Shown: positions 17,114 through 26,160 of the stretch, one piece after another | Numbering within the stretch: position 1 is the stretch's first letter | How the letters are laid out: every line of letters begins with the position of its first letter | Assembly (NCBI RefSeq): GCF_003710825.1 | Contig: NZ_RHHQ01000006.1 | Span: forward strand, 62,001-126,000 | DNA from: Brevibacillus fluminis | GTDB lineage: Bacteria > Bacillota > Bacilli > Brevibacillales > Brevibacillaceae | Length of the DNA stretch: 64,000 nucleotides | Direction: 5' to 3' | Program-made: the position numbers and the translations under genes | The notes under the pieces: model-generated | The model's database searches: none | Told to the model about the DNA's origin: nothing | What the model saw: only the letters and a program-made list of their open reading frames with translations

Positions 17114-18370
17114 TTGGAGACTTTTACTATCGAAGGCGGTAAACCTCTGTCAGGTTCACTACGCATTCAAGGCGCAAAAAACGCTGCCCTTCCTATTCTA
17201 GCGGCTGCCGTTTTGGCAGAAGGGCAATTTCATATTTATGATGTTCCCCACCTGAAGGATATTGAAGTGATGCAAAAAATCCTGACTGATTTGGGAGCAA
17301 CATTGAATCATAGCGATGGCTGCGTCTCACTTGATACAACTTCCATTTCTCATTCCCATGTACCTGATGACTTGATGGGACAGATGCGCTCTTCGATTTT
17401 TTTAATGGGTCCTTTACTGGCACGCTTTGGCGAAGTTACAGTATCTCGCCCTGGTGGGTGCGCAATCGGGGAACGCCGAATTGATTTGCATCTTGCCGGA
17501 TTAACCGCGCTAGGAGCCAAAATAGTTGAAGCGGAAGGGTATATTACATTCCGCGCGAAGCAATTGCGCGGGGCGAATATTTTTCTGTCGTTCCCATCCG
17601 TTGGAGCGACGGAAAATATTATGATGGCTGCGGCTACCGCAAAGGGCACGACGCGCATCTGTAATGCCGCAAGGGAACCGGAAATCGTAGATTTGCAAAA
17701 CTTCCTGAATGCAATGGGGGCACGGGTGCGTGGCGCCGGAACGGATACCATTGAAATCGATGGAATTCCGCGCCTGCGGCCGGTTAGCTACCGAGTGATT
17801 CCCGACCGGATCGTCACCGGCACGCATTTATTGGCGGTAGGCGTGACGCAAGGGCACATCGAGCTGACAAATACCATTCCGGAGCATTTAACTGCCTTAA
17901 TTCAAATCGCCAGAAGTTGTGGTGTTGAAATCAAAAGTCGCCATGATATAATGGAAATCAAATGTACGAGTAGGCCGCGCGCGATTGATCGAATCATCAC
18001 GGCGCCATTCCCAGGATTTCCAACGGATTTGCAAGCTCAGCTGATGGTTTTCCTGTCGCTGGCGCGAGGGACCAGCGTACTAAAAGAAACCGTTTTTGAG
18101 GGAAGATTCAAACATGTAAATGAATTGGCACGAATGGGAGCATCGATCCACGTTGATCTCGGCTCCGCGTTTATCCGGGGTGTTGGTCGTTTGACCGGGG
18201 CTTCGGTTGAAGCGACGGATCTCCGTGCAGGTGCGGCTCTTGTCATTGCAGGCTTGGCGGCGGAGGGGAAAACCATCGTCGAACAAATCCACCACATCGA
18301 CAGAGGATATGAGCGATTGGATGCGCAGTTTCAACAATTAGGCGCTGAAATGTCACGCTTAACCATATAA
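17114..18370 (+). CDS. murA: UDP-GlcNAc 1-carboxyvinyltransferase MurA
   Basis: The protein of 418 residues transfers enolpyruvate from PEP to UDP-GlcNAc, the first committed step of peptidoglycan synthesis. The start GAKNAALPIL holds the K22-N23 pair, and C116 in RPGGCAIGERRID is the catalytic cysteine, the fosfomycin target; the wild-type cysteine is present. Start is TTG 17114 behind GGAGGTGAA. In B. subtilis murAA lies outside the dcw cluster; here it is inserted between murB and divIB, as in several other Firmicutes. A strong hairpin closes this part of the cluster. Confidence 0.95.
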   Translation: METFTIEGGKPLSGSLRIQGAKNAALPILAAAVLAEGQFHIYDVPHLKDIEVMQKILTDLGATLNHSDGCVSLDTTSISHSHVPDDLMGQMRSSIFLMGPLLARFGEVTVSRPGGCAIGERRIDLHLAGLTALGAKIVEAEGYITFRAKQLRGANIFLSFPSVGATENIMMAAATAKGTTRICNAAREPEIVDLQNFLNAMGARVRGAGTDTIEIDGIPRLRPVSYRVIPDRIVTGTHLLAVGVTQGHIELTNTIPEHLTALIQIARSCGVEIKSRHDIMEIKCTSRPRAIDRIITAPFPGFPTDLQAQLMVFLSLARGTSVLKETVFEGRFKHVNELARMGASIHVDLGSAFIRGVGRLTGASVEATDLRAGAALVIAGLAAEGKTIVEQIHHIDRGYERLDAQFQQLGAEMSRLTI

Positions 18371-18386
18371 TGCATCGTTTGATCTG

Positions 18387-18424
18387 GGGAAAAGCGGCAG
18401 AAAGAGTGCCGCTTTTCCCGATTT
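18387..18424 (+). terminator. Terminator after murA
   Basis: GGGAAAAGCGGCA (18387-18399) pairs perfectly with TGCCGCTTTTCCC (18407-18419) over 13 bp around a 7-nt loop, then GATTTT. The T tract is short, so termination may be partial, allowing read-through to divIB. Confidence 0.75.
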
Positions 18425-18458
18425 TACTACCTATACATAATGGGTCGGAGGGGTGGAT

Positions 18459-19478
18459 GTGCAGCAGTACGAGGAAGAACGCATTCCACAGATTAAGAAA
18501 CAGCAGCCTAAGCGAAAGGCAAACCGAAAGCTATTGACATTGCTGACCGTGTTTTTTCTTGCGATTTTGATTGTGCTATTCGTCCGTTCGCCATACAGCA
18601 AGGTGACTTTAATTCAGGTTAATGGCAATGAGATATACGACTCACAGCAAGTGATCACCGCCTCTGGCTTGACGATCGGCATGCAGTTTTTAAATGTGTG
18701 GCAATCAAGCGTGCAAGAAGGCGTCGCGCAGCTTCCAGGCGTGAAGGAAGTGACGGTCGAACGTCATTTTCCCGGCGTGATCCTCTTGAATGTGGTGGAG
18801 CATCGACGCGTTGCGTTCTATTTCTCGCCCGATGGCAAGCAATCGCTTCTTTTGGATAATGGGCAGGTTCTTCCCGAGCCACGACCTGGTGAACGGGTGG
18901 TGGACAGGCCTCTCGTCCGGTCCTGGAACTCGCAGCCGCTCCTGGTTTCACTGGCCAAGTCACTCTCGCAGCTGCCGGTTGCCCTGCTTGCGGAAATATC
19001 CGACATCTCGCTGACGCCGACTGCCTTTGACAAGGAACGGATCACCATGTACATGCGTGACGGTAATGAAGTGAGGACGATCATACACATGATCGAATCC
19101 CGTCTCCCATGGTATCCATCTATTGCCAAAGAGCTGCCGAAAGATGAAAAAGGCGTCGTATTCATGCTGGAAAGCACGTGGTTCAGCAAATATGGCAGCG
19201 TACCGCCAGCAACCGACCCGACACAGGGCCAAACTGAGGGAACCGACCAAAACGGCCAGACGCAAATGGGGCAAGACCAGCAAACAACCCAAACGCCAGG
19301 ACAAACCCAGTCTGACGGACAGAGCAGCCAGTCGGGCCAGTCGAACCAACCCAGCGGTCAGACAAATCAGTCAAGCGATCAATCGAACAGGTCAAACGGG
19401 CAAAGCGGGACGACCGATTCCAACGGACAAGCCAACACGCAGCAGCAGTCCTCGCAAACGAAGATCAATTTTGAGTGA
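18459..19478 (+). CDS. divIB: Cell division protein DivIB/FtsQ with Q/S-rich tail
   Basis: A bitopic divisome protein of 339 residues. Basic cytoplasmic N-terminus, one membrane segment (about residues 25-43), a POTRA domain (about 48-118: VTLIQVNGNEIYDSQQV to VEHR) and a beta domain (about 120-245). It stabilises FtsL and DivIC at the septum. After the folded part comes an unusual tail of about 80 residues (about 255-335), almost entirely Q, S, T, N and G, that the usual 260-residue DivIB lacks. GTG 18459 is chosen over GTG 18453 because GGAGGGG (18447-18453) then sits 5 nt upstream. Confidence 0.9.
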   Translation: MQQYEEERIPQIKKQQPKRKANRKLLTLLTVFFLAILIVLFVRSPYSKVTLIQVNGNEIYDSQQVITASGLTIGMQFLNVWQSSVQEGVAQLPGVKEVTVERHFPGVILLNVVEHRRVAFYFSPDGKQSLLLDNGQVLPEPRPGERVVDRPLVRSWNSQPLLVSLAKSLSQLPVALLAEISDISLTPTAFDKERITMYMRDGNEVRTIIHMIESRLPWYPSIAKELPKDEKGVVFMLESTWFSKYGSVPPATDPTQGQTEGTDQNGQTQMGQDQQTTQTPGQTQSDGQSSQSGQSNQPSGQTNQSSDQSNRSNGQSGTTDSNGQANTQQQSSQTKINFE

Positions 19479-19498
19479 AGCAAAGGAGCAGCGTCGCA

Positions 19499-20212
19499 AT
19501 GAAAGTGCGAAAGTTTCACGTGTATTTAACATTCGTAACCATCTGCACTGGGTTTTTGATCGCGTATTCCATCGAGCTGACTCAACTGCGTACGCAAGCG
19601 CGGCAAAATGACCAGCAGGTGCAGCAAGAAACCCAGCTGACAGAGCGGATCATTGCGGAAAAGGAACAAAACCGCAAGCTTGAGCAGCAGATGATCGACC
19701 TTCAACGCCAGGTGGCGAAGCGCGAGGAAGCGATGGCGAAGCGCCAATCGGCGGCAGCTAATATCTTGGGTCAGCTTGAAGCAGCGCGGATGATGGCTGG
19801 TGTTGTTCCCGTTCAGGGGCCGGGACTGGTCGTCACCTTGAAAGACAACCAAAATGCGGCAAGTTCACGCGACATCAGCAATTATATCGTCCATGAGCAA
19901 GATGTGCGTCTGGTGGTCAATGAGCTGCGCGCGGCGGGAGCAGAGGCGATCAGTATCAACGGCCAGCGACTTGTCGCCAATTCTGCGATTCGCTGTGTCG
20001 GGCCGACAATCATCGTCAACGGGATCAAGTCGGCGGCGCCATTTGTCATCACCGCGATCGGGGAACCAATCACGCTTGACAGTGCCCTGAATTTGCCTGG
20101 AGGAGTTCTGCAGACGCTTGATGAATTTGTACACATTGAGGTGGCGAAGAAGGATATGGTGCAGTTGCCCGCATTTGTCGGCGACAGCAAGCTGAAGAAC
20201 AACGCCTCATAG
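19499..20212 (+). CDS. ylxW: DUF881 family protein (YlxW-like)
   Basis: A protein of 237 residues: N-terminal membrane segment (about 8-26), a coiled-coil heptad region rich in Q, E and K (about 30-95), then the DUF881 domain (LEAARMMAGVVPVQGPGLVVTL onwards). Function not known; the family is found between divIB and sbp in many Firmicutes. ATG 19499 is chosen since AAAGGAG (19482-19488) is 10 nt upstream; the in-frame GTG at 19475 overlaps the divIB stop. A second DUF881 gene follows after 97 bp. Confidence 0.82.
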   Translation: MKVRKFHVYLTFVTICTGFLIAYSIELTQLRTQARQNDQQVQQETQLTERIIAEKEQNRKLEQQMIDLQRQVAKREEAMAKRQSAAANILGQLEAARMMAGVVPVQGPGLVVTLKDNQNAASSRDISNYIVHEQDVRLVVNELRAAGAEAISINGQRLVANSAIRCVGPTIIVNGIKSAAPFVITAIGEPITLDSALNLPGGVLQTLDEFVHIEVAKKDMVQLPAFVGDSKLKNNAS

Positions 20213-20309
20213 TCTGCAGGGAGGCTACACCAATCCGGGAGTAACAGATGACAATTGGATGTAAAAGAAAAGGTGGTACGTATTTTCTAGGAGAAAAGGT
20301 GCAAAGAGG

Positions 20310-21053
20310 ATGTTGGGGAAAAACCGCAAAATTACGTTTATTCTGACACTTATCAGTGCTATTATTGGAATTATGCTGGCGACACAGTTGCAAAGCAGCA
20401 TAAATCCAATAAAAAAAGAGTCTAGGAGCATAAACGATCTCCGTATTACGCTGCAAAAGGAACTGGAAAAACGCAAAAACCTTTTGGCCGACACGTCCAA
20501 ATACGATCAGCTGCTCTATCAGTACGAAACATCCATGACGGAGGGCGAAAGCATCAGCGTCATGAAAGAGGAGCTGGCCCGTGCTCGAAATTTGGCTGGT
20601 ATGGTTAGTGTGGAAGGGGAAGGCATCGTCGTCAAGATCACGGATCGCGTGGTCGACACGATGACACCTCCGCCACCGGATGCAATCGACCCCCATGGTC
20701 CGCCGCTTGTCATAGATGAAGATTTGCGCTGGTTGGTCAATGTGCTGTTTTCCAACGGAGCAAAAGCTGTATCTATCAATGGCAATCGCCTGATTTCGAC
20801 GAGCTCCATCCGCAATGTCGGCGAAGATATTCAAGTCGATACACGGACGATCAAGCCGCCATACGAAATTAAGGCGCTCGGCGACCCAGATGGTCTGATA
20901 TCCGGTTTGAAGCTGGAAGGTGTCGATTCCAATTTCCAGTTAGCCAACAAAACGGTTGTGTTGGAAAAAGAAGAGAAGCTGATGATTCCCGCTTTTACGG
21001 GAGCACGGACGATCCAACATATGAAACCAGTCAATGTAAAAGGAGAATCGTAA
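20310..21053 (+). CDS. ylxX: DUF881 family protein (YlxX-like)
   Basis: The second DUF881 protein, 247 residues: one N-terminal membrane segment (about 7-25), a short coiled-coil region, then the domain beginning ARNLAGMVSVEGEGIVVKI. It shares with its neighbour the stretches WLVNVLFSNGAKAVSINGNRL and GPTIIVNG/GEDIQV-type, so the pair looks like an old tandem duplication. Extracytoplasmic orientation is predicted. Four bases separate it from sbp. The role is unknown; position argues for a link to division or sporulation. Confidence 0.82.
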   Translation: MLGKNRKITFILTLISAIIGIMLATQLQSSINPIKKESRSINDLRITLQKELEKRKNLLADTSKYDQLLYQYETSMTEGESISVMKEELARARNLAGMVSVEGEGIVVKITDRVVDTMTPPPPDAIDPHGPPLVIDEDLRWLVNVLFSNGAKAVSINGNRLISTSSIRNVGEDIQVDTRTIKPPYEIKALGDPDGLISGLKLEGVDSNFQLANKTVVLEKEEKLMIPAFTGARTIQHMKPVNVKGES

Positions 21054-21056
21054 AAC

Positions 21057-21404
21057 ATGTGGCTTCCGGTGCTTGGCCTTATCGTAGGGGTGACAGTAGG
21101 CTTTTTGCTGGATTTGCGTGTCCCGCAAGAATACAGCAGCTATTTGTCGATTGCACTCCTCGCAGGATTGGACACCATCTTTGGCGGGGTTCGGTCCTAT
21201 CTTGAACGAATGTTTAACGTTCGCATCTTTATGTCCGGATTTTTTTTCAACACACTGTTTGCCGCGGGCCTTGCTTTTCTTGGTGCTTTTTTGGGAATTG
21301 ACCTGTACATGGCGGCCATTGTTGCGTTCGGCGTGCGCTTGTTTAACAATTTGGCGGTAATCCGACGAATCATACTGTCCAAGTGGTTGAATCAACAAGA
21401 GTAA
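21057..21404 (+). CDS. sbp: Small basic protein Sbp
   Basis: A small hydrophobic protein of 115 residues with about three to four membrane segments (DUF1290 family), typical of the sbp-ftsA-ftsZ arrangement. Conserved run GLDTIFGGVRSYLE near residue 40. Function unknown; the name comes from B. subtilis. Starts 4 bp after the DUF881 gene. No good intrinsic terminator follows, but a candidate new promoter for ftsA does. Confidence 0.85.
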   Translation: MWLPVLGLIVGVTVGFLLDLRVPQEYSSYLSIALLAGLDTIFGGVRSYLERMFNVRIFMSGFFFNTLFAAGLAFLGAFLGIDLYMAAIVAFGVRLFNNLAVIRRIILSKWLNQQE

Positions 21405-21450
21405 AAACGCTTAGGAAAAAGGTCATTTTTTTAAAAAAGTTGGAAAAAAA

Positions 21451-21479
21451 AAAGGGAATTGATTTCCCGTGTTGAATAG
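21451..21479 (+). promoter_or_regulatory. Candidate sigma-H promoter of ftsAZ
   Basis: AAAGGGAAT (21451-21459), 11 nt, GTTGAATAG (21471-21479). This matches the sigma-H pattern RNAGGAWWW-N11/12-RNNGAATWW with one mismatch in each half. In B. subtilis ftsAZ is known to have a sigma-H promoter used at the onset of sporulation. A palindrome GGGAA-5nt-TTCCC (21454-21468) overlaps it. Confidence 0.45.
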
Positions 21480-21541
21480 TGTAACCGAGTGTTCTCACTT
21501 TAAGAAGATATTAGATGTAGTGCAAGGGAGGTGTCACAGGT

Positions 21542-22801
21542 TTGGTGAGTGGTCACAGTGAACTCGTTGTCAGCTTAGATATAGGGACGTCCAAAGTTCG
21601 CATCATCATCGGGGAGATCAACAACGGGGCGATCAACATCATTGGTGTGGGACAAGCCCACTCTGAAGGAATCAAAAAAGGAGCTATCGTCGATATTGAC
21701 CAAACTGTGCATGCCATCCGGGAAGCTGTCGAACATGCAGAACGAATGGTAGGCGTATCCATACATGAGGTATTTGTCGGGATCACCGGCAACCATATCG
21801 AATTGCATGAAACGCATGGTGTCGTTGCCGTTTCCAGCGACGATCGAGAAATCAGAGAAGATGATATTCTACGGGTAATCCAGGCGGCGAAAGTCGTTGC
21901 AATTCCGCCTGATCGCGAAATTATTGAAGTAGTGCCGAAGGAGTACATCGTCGATGGACAGGGGAGTATCAAAGACCCTAGAGGAATGATCGGCGTCCGT
22001 TTGGAAATGGAAGGAACAATTGTTTCCGGCTCGAAAACAGTCGTTCACAATATCGTACGTTGCGTAGAGAAAGCAAGCTTACGTGTGGCAGGAATCTTTT
22101 TGCAGCCGCTCGCAGCAAGCAGTGTGGCACTGAGCAAAGATGACAAGAACATGGGTGTAGCTCTTGTCGACATCGGTGCAGGCTCTACGACGATTGGTGT
22201 ATTTGAACAGGGACAACTGGTCGAAACGACCGTGATTGGTATTGGGGGAGACCACATTACCAACGATATCGCTCTTGGATTGCGCACGAATACGGAAGCG
22301 GCGGAAAGAACCAAAACGAAACATGGCTGCGCTTTGATCGATGATGCATCTGATGATGTCAAATTTAAGGTAACCCGCATCGGCAGTGAAGTGGAGAAGC
22401 AGTTTACCCAAGTTGATTTGGCAACGATTATCGAACCGCGCGCAGCGGAGATTTTCCAAATCGTCGAGGATACGATCTACAAGCTCGGATTCGGCGACGA
22501 ACTGGCAGGCGGTTTGGTTCTTACAGGCGGTTCTGTCTCGATGCCGGGCATGCTCGAGCTAGCAAAGGAAGAGCTGGATATGCCTGTGCGGGTAGCGATT
22601 CCTGATTACATCGGGGTTCGCGATCCTGCCTATACGACAGGCGTCGGCTTGATCCAATACGCGCTGCTGCGCATGGAACGCAAACCTGTCAAGGTGGGGT
22701 CCACTGCGAAAAGCGCTCCAAAACCGAGTCCAGTCAAACAGGCGAAAGACGGCCCTGGCTTGATCGATAAGGTGAAAAACTGGTTTAGCGAATTTATTTA
22801 A
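21542..22801 (+). CDS. ftsA: Cell division protein FtsA
   Basis: An actin-like ATPase of 419 residues that tethers FtsZ polymers to the membrane. Phosphate-1 loop SLDIGTSKVR (about 10-19), the 1C subdomain (about 85-165), phosphate-2 VDIGAGSTTIGVF (about 203-215), adenosine motif TGGSVSMPG (about 327-335), and a C-terminal amphipathic helix (LIDKVKNWFSEFI) for membrane binding. Start TTG 21542, immediately followed by GTG; AAGGGAGGTG (21524-21533) is 8 nt upstream. Followed by a 208-bp gap before ftsZ. Confidence 0.95.
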   Translation: MVSGHSELVVSLDIGTSKVRIIIGEINNGAINIIGVGQAHSEGIKKGAIVDIDQTVHAIREAVEHAERMVGVSIHEVFVGITGNHIELHETHGVVAVSSDDREIREDDILRVIQAAKVVAIPPDREIIEVVPKEYIVDGQGSIKDPRGMIGVRLEMEGTIVSGSKTVVHNIVRCVEKASLRVAGIFLQPLAASSVALSKDDKNMGVALVDIGAGSTTIGVFEQGQLVETTVIGIGGDHITNDIALGLRTNTEAAERTKTKHGCALIDDASDDVKFKVTRIGSEVEKQFTQVDLATIIEPRAAEIFQIVEDTIYKLGFGDELAGGLVLTGGSVSMPGMLELAKEELDMPVRVAIPDYIGVRDPAYTTGVGLIQYALLRMERKPVKVGSTAKSAPKPSPVKQAKDGPGLIDKVKNWFSEFI

Positions 22802-23009
22802 TCACCGACAATTCATTTGACTGCATGCGGTCAGCGAGTTTGTCACCGATAAGAGGGATTAAAAACGGGAATGACCGTTTTTGAAGACGGTTGAGATCGC
22901 GTAAGCCTAAAAGCCCCCCGCTGGCTGTGCAACCACGGGTCAAGGATGCTTTTGATCATAAGACTCAATCAAATCTCTTCTGACGATCTAATGAGGAGGA
23001 ACTTGCAAG

Positions 23010-24161
23010 ATGCTGGAATTTGACTTCGATATGGAATCGTTTGCACAGATTAAGGTAATTGGCTGCGGCGGTGGCGGAAGCAATGCGGTTAACCGCATGA
23101 TTGACGGCGGGGTGAAGGGCGTTGAATTCATCACCGTTAACACAGATGCCCAAGCGCTTCACTTGTCGGGTGCAGACTTGAAATTGCAAATTGGCGAAAA
23201 GCTGACACGGGGTTTGGGCGCAGGTGCTAACCCTGAGATCGGTAAAAAAGCGGCGGAAGAAAGCCGTGACTTGATTGAAAATGCTCTGCGCGGTGCTGAC
23301 ATGGTGTTCGTTACTGCGGGTATGGGCGGAGGAACAGGGACAGGCGCAGCTCCAGTGATCGCGGAGATTGCCAAAGAGCTGGGAGCGTTAACCGTTGGTG
23401 TTGTAACCCGACCATTCTCGTTTGAGGGTCGCAAACGCTCTTCGCACGCTGAGGCGGGGATCGCTGCGTTGAAAGAAAAAGTGGATACGCTGATCGTAAT
23501 CCCAAATGACCGACTGTTGGAAATCGTGGATAAAAACACGCCGATGCTGGAAGCATTCCGCGAAGTAGACAACATTCTGCGTCAAGGGGTTCAGGGGATT
23601 TCCGACTTGATCGCCGTACCTGGTTTGATCAACCTTGACTTTGCAGACGTGAAAACCATTATGACCGAACGCGGATCCGCTTTGATGGGGATCGGTGCAG
23701 CTAGCGGCGAAAATCGTGCGGCGGAAGCAGCGCGCAGAGCGATTTCGAGCCCGCTTTTGGAAACGTCCATCGAAGGAGCGCGCGGTGTGCTGCTCAATAT
23801 CACAGGTGGAAGCAACCTGAGCTTGTATGAAGTAAACGAAGCGGCAGATATCGTTTCGTCTGCTGCCGATTTGGATGTAAACATGATTTTCGGTGCGGTA
23901 ATCAACGAAGATTTGAAAAATGAGATCCTCGTTACGGTAATCGCTACCGGTTTTGAAGAGAACCAACAGTCCGAGATGCGCAGAGCACAGCAGCAATCCG
24001 CTGCAGCTCAGCAATCGCGCACATCGCAGCAGCAGCCATCCGCTGCACCTAGTGCGCGTCCGCGTGAGGAAGAACCGGAAAAAACGATCTTGTCCATGTC
24101 CAATCTGGACAACCTCGACATCCCGGCATTCCTGCGCAATCGTCGCCGCAACCGCAAATAA
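23010..24161 (+). CDS. ftsZ: Cell division protein FtsZ
   Basis: The tubulin-like GTPase of 383 residues that forms the Z-ring. GTP-binding G-G-G-T-G-T-G ([13 protein letters not shown], about 104-116), T7 synergy loop [11 protein letters not shown] (about 207-217), a Q/S-rich linker (about 317-355) and the C-terminal peptide [11 protein letters not shown] that binds FtsA, SepF and others. ATG 23010 follows GAGGAGG. The 208-bp upstream gap has no clear promoter. A very strong terminator follows. Confidence 0.97.
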   Translation: MLEFDFDMESFAQIKVIGCGGGGSNAVNRMIDGGVKGVEFITVNTDAQALHLSGADLKLQIGEKLTRGLGAGANPEIGKKAAEESRDLIENALRGADMVFVTAGMGGGTGTGAAPVIAEIAKELGALTVGVVTRPFSFEGRKRSSHAEAGIAALKEKVDTLIVIPNDRLLEIVDKNTPMLEAFREVDNILRQGVQGISDLIAVPGLINLDFADVKTIMTERGSALMGIGAASGENRAAEAARRAISSPLLETSIEGARGVLLNITGGSNLSLYEVNEAADIVSSAADLDVNMIFGAVINEDLKNEILVTVIATGFEENQQSEMRRAQQQSAAAQQSRTSQQQPSAAPSARPREEEPEKTILSMSNLDNLDIPAFLRNRRRNRK

Positions 24162-24181
24162 GCGAAACGTACGAACAATGG

Positions 24182-24229
24182 GAAACCCCCTGCTCTTCTC
24201 GTAAGAAGAGCAGGGGGTTTCTTTCTTTT
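24182..24229 (+). terminator. Strong terminator after ftsZ
   Basis: An 18-bp perfect stem: GAAACCCCCTGCTCTTCT (24182-24199) with its complement (24204-24221), a 4-nt loop, then TTTCTTTTT. It ends the dcw transcription unit just before the spoIIG promoter. Confidence 0.95.
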
Positions 24230-24253
24230 TCAGCATTAATTTTGAAATGGACC

Positions 24254-24295
24254 TGTCAAATTTTGACAGACTTCACATAGACATTAAGATATACT
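24254..24295 (+). promoter_or_regulatory. spoIIG promoter with Spo0A-type dyad and 21-bp spacer
   Basis: TGTCAAA-T-TTTGACA (24254-24268) is a perfect dyad; each arm differs by one base from the Spo0A box TGTCGAA. TTGACA (24263-24268) lies in its right arm. The best -10, TATACT, is at 24290-24295, giving a 21-bp spacer. The B. subtilis spoIIG promoter is known for a 22-bp spacer and Spo0A sites over its -35, so this architecture agrees closely. Confidence 0.7.
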
Positions 24296-24348
24296 ATGTT
24301 TGCCCGGGAGAAAATCGAACTCTTTTCTTGCGGTGGAGGCCCGATCAC

Positions 24349-25302
24349 ATGGTAATTTATTTAGATGTCATTCTGCTGCTCAATTTGGCCATCGACGCAA
24401 TGCTGCTCTATTTTACCGCATATTTTCGCAAGGAACGCGTCGTATGGTGGAGACTCCTTCTGGCAGCTGCGTTTGGCTCCACGTACGTCGCCTTTTTCTT
24501 TTTTCCCGCCTTCGCCGGTATGTATCAATGGATGGTCAAGCTGCTGTTTTCCATCCTGATGCTCTGGATCGCGTTTGGGTTTCGCCGCATTCTCTCATTT
24601 TTTCAGACGCTCTGCATTTTTTACTTTGTTGCTTTTGTTTTTGGAGGAGGTGTGTTCGCTCTTGAATATTTGGGGGCAGGCCAGAATGAGATTGTAAACG
24701 GGATTCTGGTCACACATAACGATGGCTTCGGTGTGGGAACCAAACCTACGCTGCTCGTGCTTGTCGCAGGCTTCGCCATCGTCATTTTCTTAAGCCGTCG
24801 CAGTTATCAGGCGATCGCCGAACCTAAGCGGAGGGGACAATTTCTCACGGAAGTGGTCGTGAAGCTGGCGGATGAACATATTTTGTGCACTGGTCTGATC
24901 GATACAGGCAACCAGCTGTACGAACCGTTTTCCCGTACGCCCGTGATGCTGATGGAAAGCAGGGTGTTTGCCCATCTGATCCCGAGCGCCTTAACGACCT
25001 ATTTGGCGAAAGCACAGGACAAAATGGGGCAGGTCGACGAGGTTTTCTCAGAGCTGCCGCCAGAATGGCAGACGCGCTTGCGGTTGATCCCGTATCGGAG
25101 CGTATCGCGTGGGATGGATTTTCTCATCGCGATTAAACCGGATGAGCTTAGCATCGTTTTGGACGGTCAGACATTTCAAACGACAAAGGTCTTAATCGGA
25201 TTGAATCCGATCGCATTATCGGCAGATGGCCGGTACCAAGCGATCGTTCATCCTGCACTTATACAAAGTGATCCGCAAGTGCAAGCGATCTCTAATTCTT
25301 AG
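24349..25302 (+). CDS. spoIIGA: Pro-sigma-E processing protease SpoIIGA
   Basis: A membrane protease of 317 residues. The N-terminal half has five hydrophobic segments (residues 1-155); the C-terminal half is an aspartic-protease-like domain with the active motif [12 protein letters not shown] (Asp near residue 185). It cleaves pro-sigma-E in the mother cell on a signal from the forespore (SpoIIR). The frame is open from 24247, but ATG 24349 gives the family start M-V-I-Y-L-D-V and GGTGGAGG lies 9 nt upstream. sigE follows 10 bp downstream. Confidence 0.93.
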   Translation: MVIYLDVILLLNLAIDAMLLYFTAYFRKERVVWWRLLLAAAFGSTYVAFFFFPAFAGMYQWMVKLLFSILMLWIAFGFRRILSFFQTLCIFYFVAFVFGGGVFALEYLGAGQNEIVNGILVTHNDGFGVGTKPTLLVLVAGFAIVIFLSRRSYQAIAEPKRRGQFLTEVVVKLADEHILCTGLIDTGNQLYEPFSRTPVMLMESRVFAHLIPSALTTYLAKAQDKMGQVDEVFSELPPEWQTRLRLIPYRSVSRGMDFLIAIKPDELSIVLDGQTFQTTKVLIGLNPIALSADGRYQAIVHPALIQSDPQVQAISNS

Positions 25303-25312
25303 GAGGGCTAAC

Positions 25313-26035
25313 ATGAAGCTAAATATTCGCCTGAATCTTCAATTGTTCTGGTATCGTGTGCTGATTCGTCTTGGAATGAAAGCAGAAGAGATCTACTACA
25401 TCGGCGGAAGCGAAGCCCTGCCACCACCGCTCACGCGGGAGGAAGAGGAGTATTTGCTGCATCGGTTACCCTCTGGTGATGTAGCTGTGCGAAGCATGTT
25501 GATCGAACGGAATCTGCGTCTGGTCGTCTACATTGCCCGTAAATTTGAAAACACGGGCATTAACATTGAAGACTTGGTCAGCATCGGCACCATCGGTTTG
25601 ATTAAAGCGGTGAACACGTTTGATCCAGAAAAAAATATCAAGCTTGCCACTTATGCCTCTCGCTGCATTGAAAATGAAATTTTGATGTATTTGCGCCGAA
25701 ACAACAAAATTCGTTCGGAAGTGTCGTTTGACGAACCGCTGAACATCGATTGGGATGGCAATGAGCTCTTGCTTTCGGATGTGCTGGGTACAGAAAACGA
25801 TACGATTTACAAAAACATCGAAGACCAAGTGGACCGTAAGCTGCTGAAAAAAGCGCTGGACAAATTGTCCGACCGCGAACGGACGATCATGGAGCTACGC
25901 TTCGGACTTGCTGGTGAGGAGGAGAAAACGCAGAAAGACGTAGCGGACTTGCTGGGAATCTCCCAGTCCTACATTTCCCGTCTGGAAAAACGAATTATTA
26001 AACGATTACGGAAAGAATTCAACAAGATGGTCTAA
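25313..26035 (+). CDS. sigE: RNA polymerase sigma-E, mother-cell specific (pro-form)
   Basis: A sigma factor of 240 residues, one longer than in B. subtilis. The N-terminal 27 or so residues form the amphipathic pro-sequence; cleavage is expected before or within the conserved [13 protein letters not shown]. Region 2 ([35 protein letters not shown]) and region 4 ([33 protein letters not shown]) are nearly unchanged from Bacillus. Start ATG 25313 follows AGGAGGG; the frame stays open upstream inside spoIIGA. Transcribed with its protease. Confidence 0.96.
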   Translation: MKLNIRLNLQLFWYRVLIRLGMKAEEIYYIGGSEALPPPLTREEEEYLLHRLPSGDVAVRSMLIERNLRLVVYIARKFENTGINIEDLVSIGTIGLIKAVNTFDPEKNIKLATYASRCIENEILMYLRRNNKIRSEVSFDEPLNIDWDGNELLLSDVLGTENDTIYKNIEDQVDRKLLKKALDKLSDRERTIMELRFGLAGEEEKTQKDVADLLGISQSYISRLEKRIIKRLRKEFNKMV

Positions 26036-26046
26036 GCCAAAAATAC

Positions 26047-26075
26047 GCATATTTTCCCAATCCAAGGAGATACTG
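26047..26075 (+). promoter_or_regulatory. Candidate sigma-F/sigma-G promoter of sigG
   Basis: GCATA (26047-26051), 14 nt, GGAGATACTG (26066-26075). This fits the forespore sigma-F pattern GCATA-N14/15-GGNRANANT closely. In B. subtilis sigG is transcribed by sigma-F and then by sigma-G itself. It lies 85 bp before the sigG start. Confidence 0.55.
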
Positions 26076-26160
26076 TTCCTAAACCGCGTTCACCCGTGGC
26101 CGTATGAGCTGACAACCGGTATAGGGACTTTTTCTTTTTGCTCCAGAGGAGGGGGATCAT

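Noticed and set aside
22861..22882. Hairpin AAAAACGG/CCGTTTTT between ftsA and ftsZ
   Set aside because: Stem of 8 bp is mostly A-T and no T-run follows beyond the stem, so a terminator call is weak.
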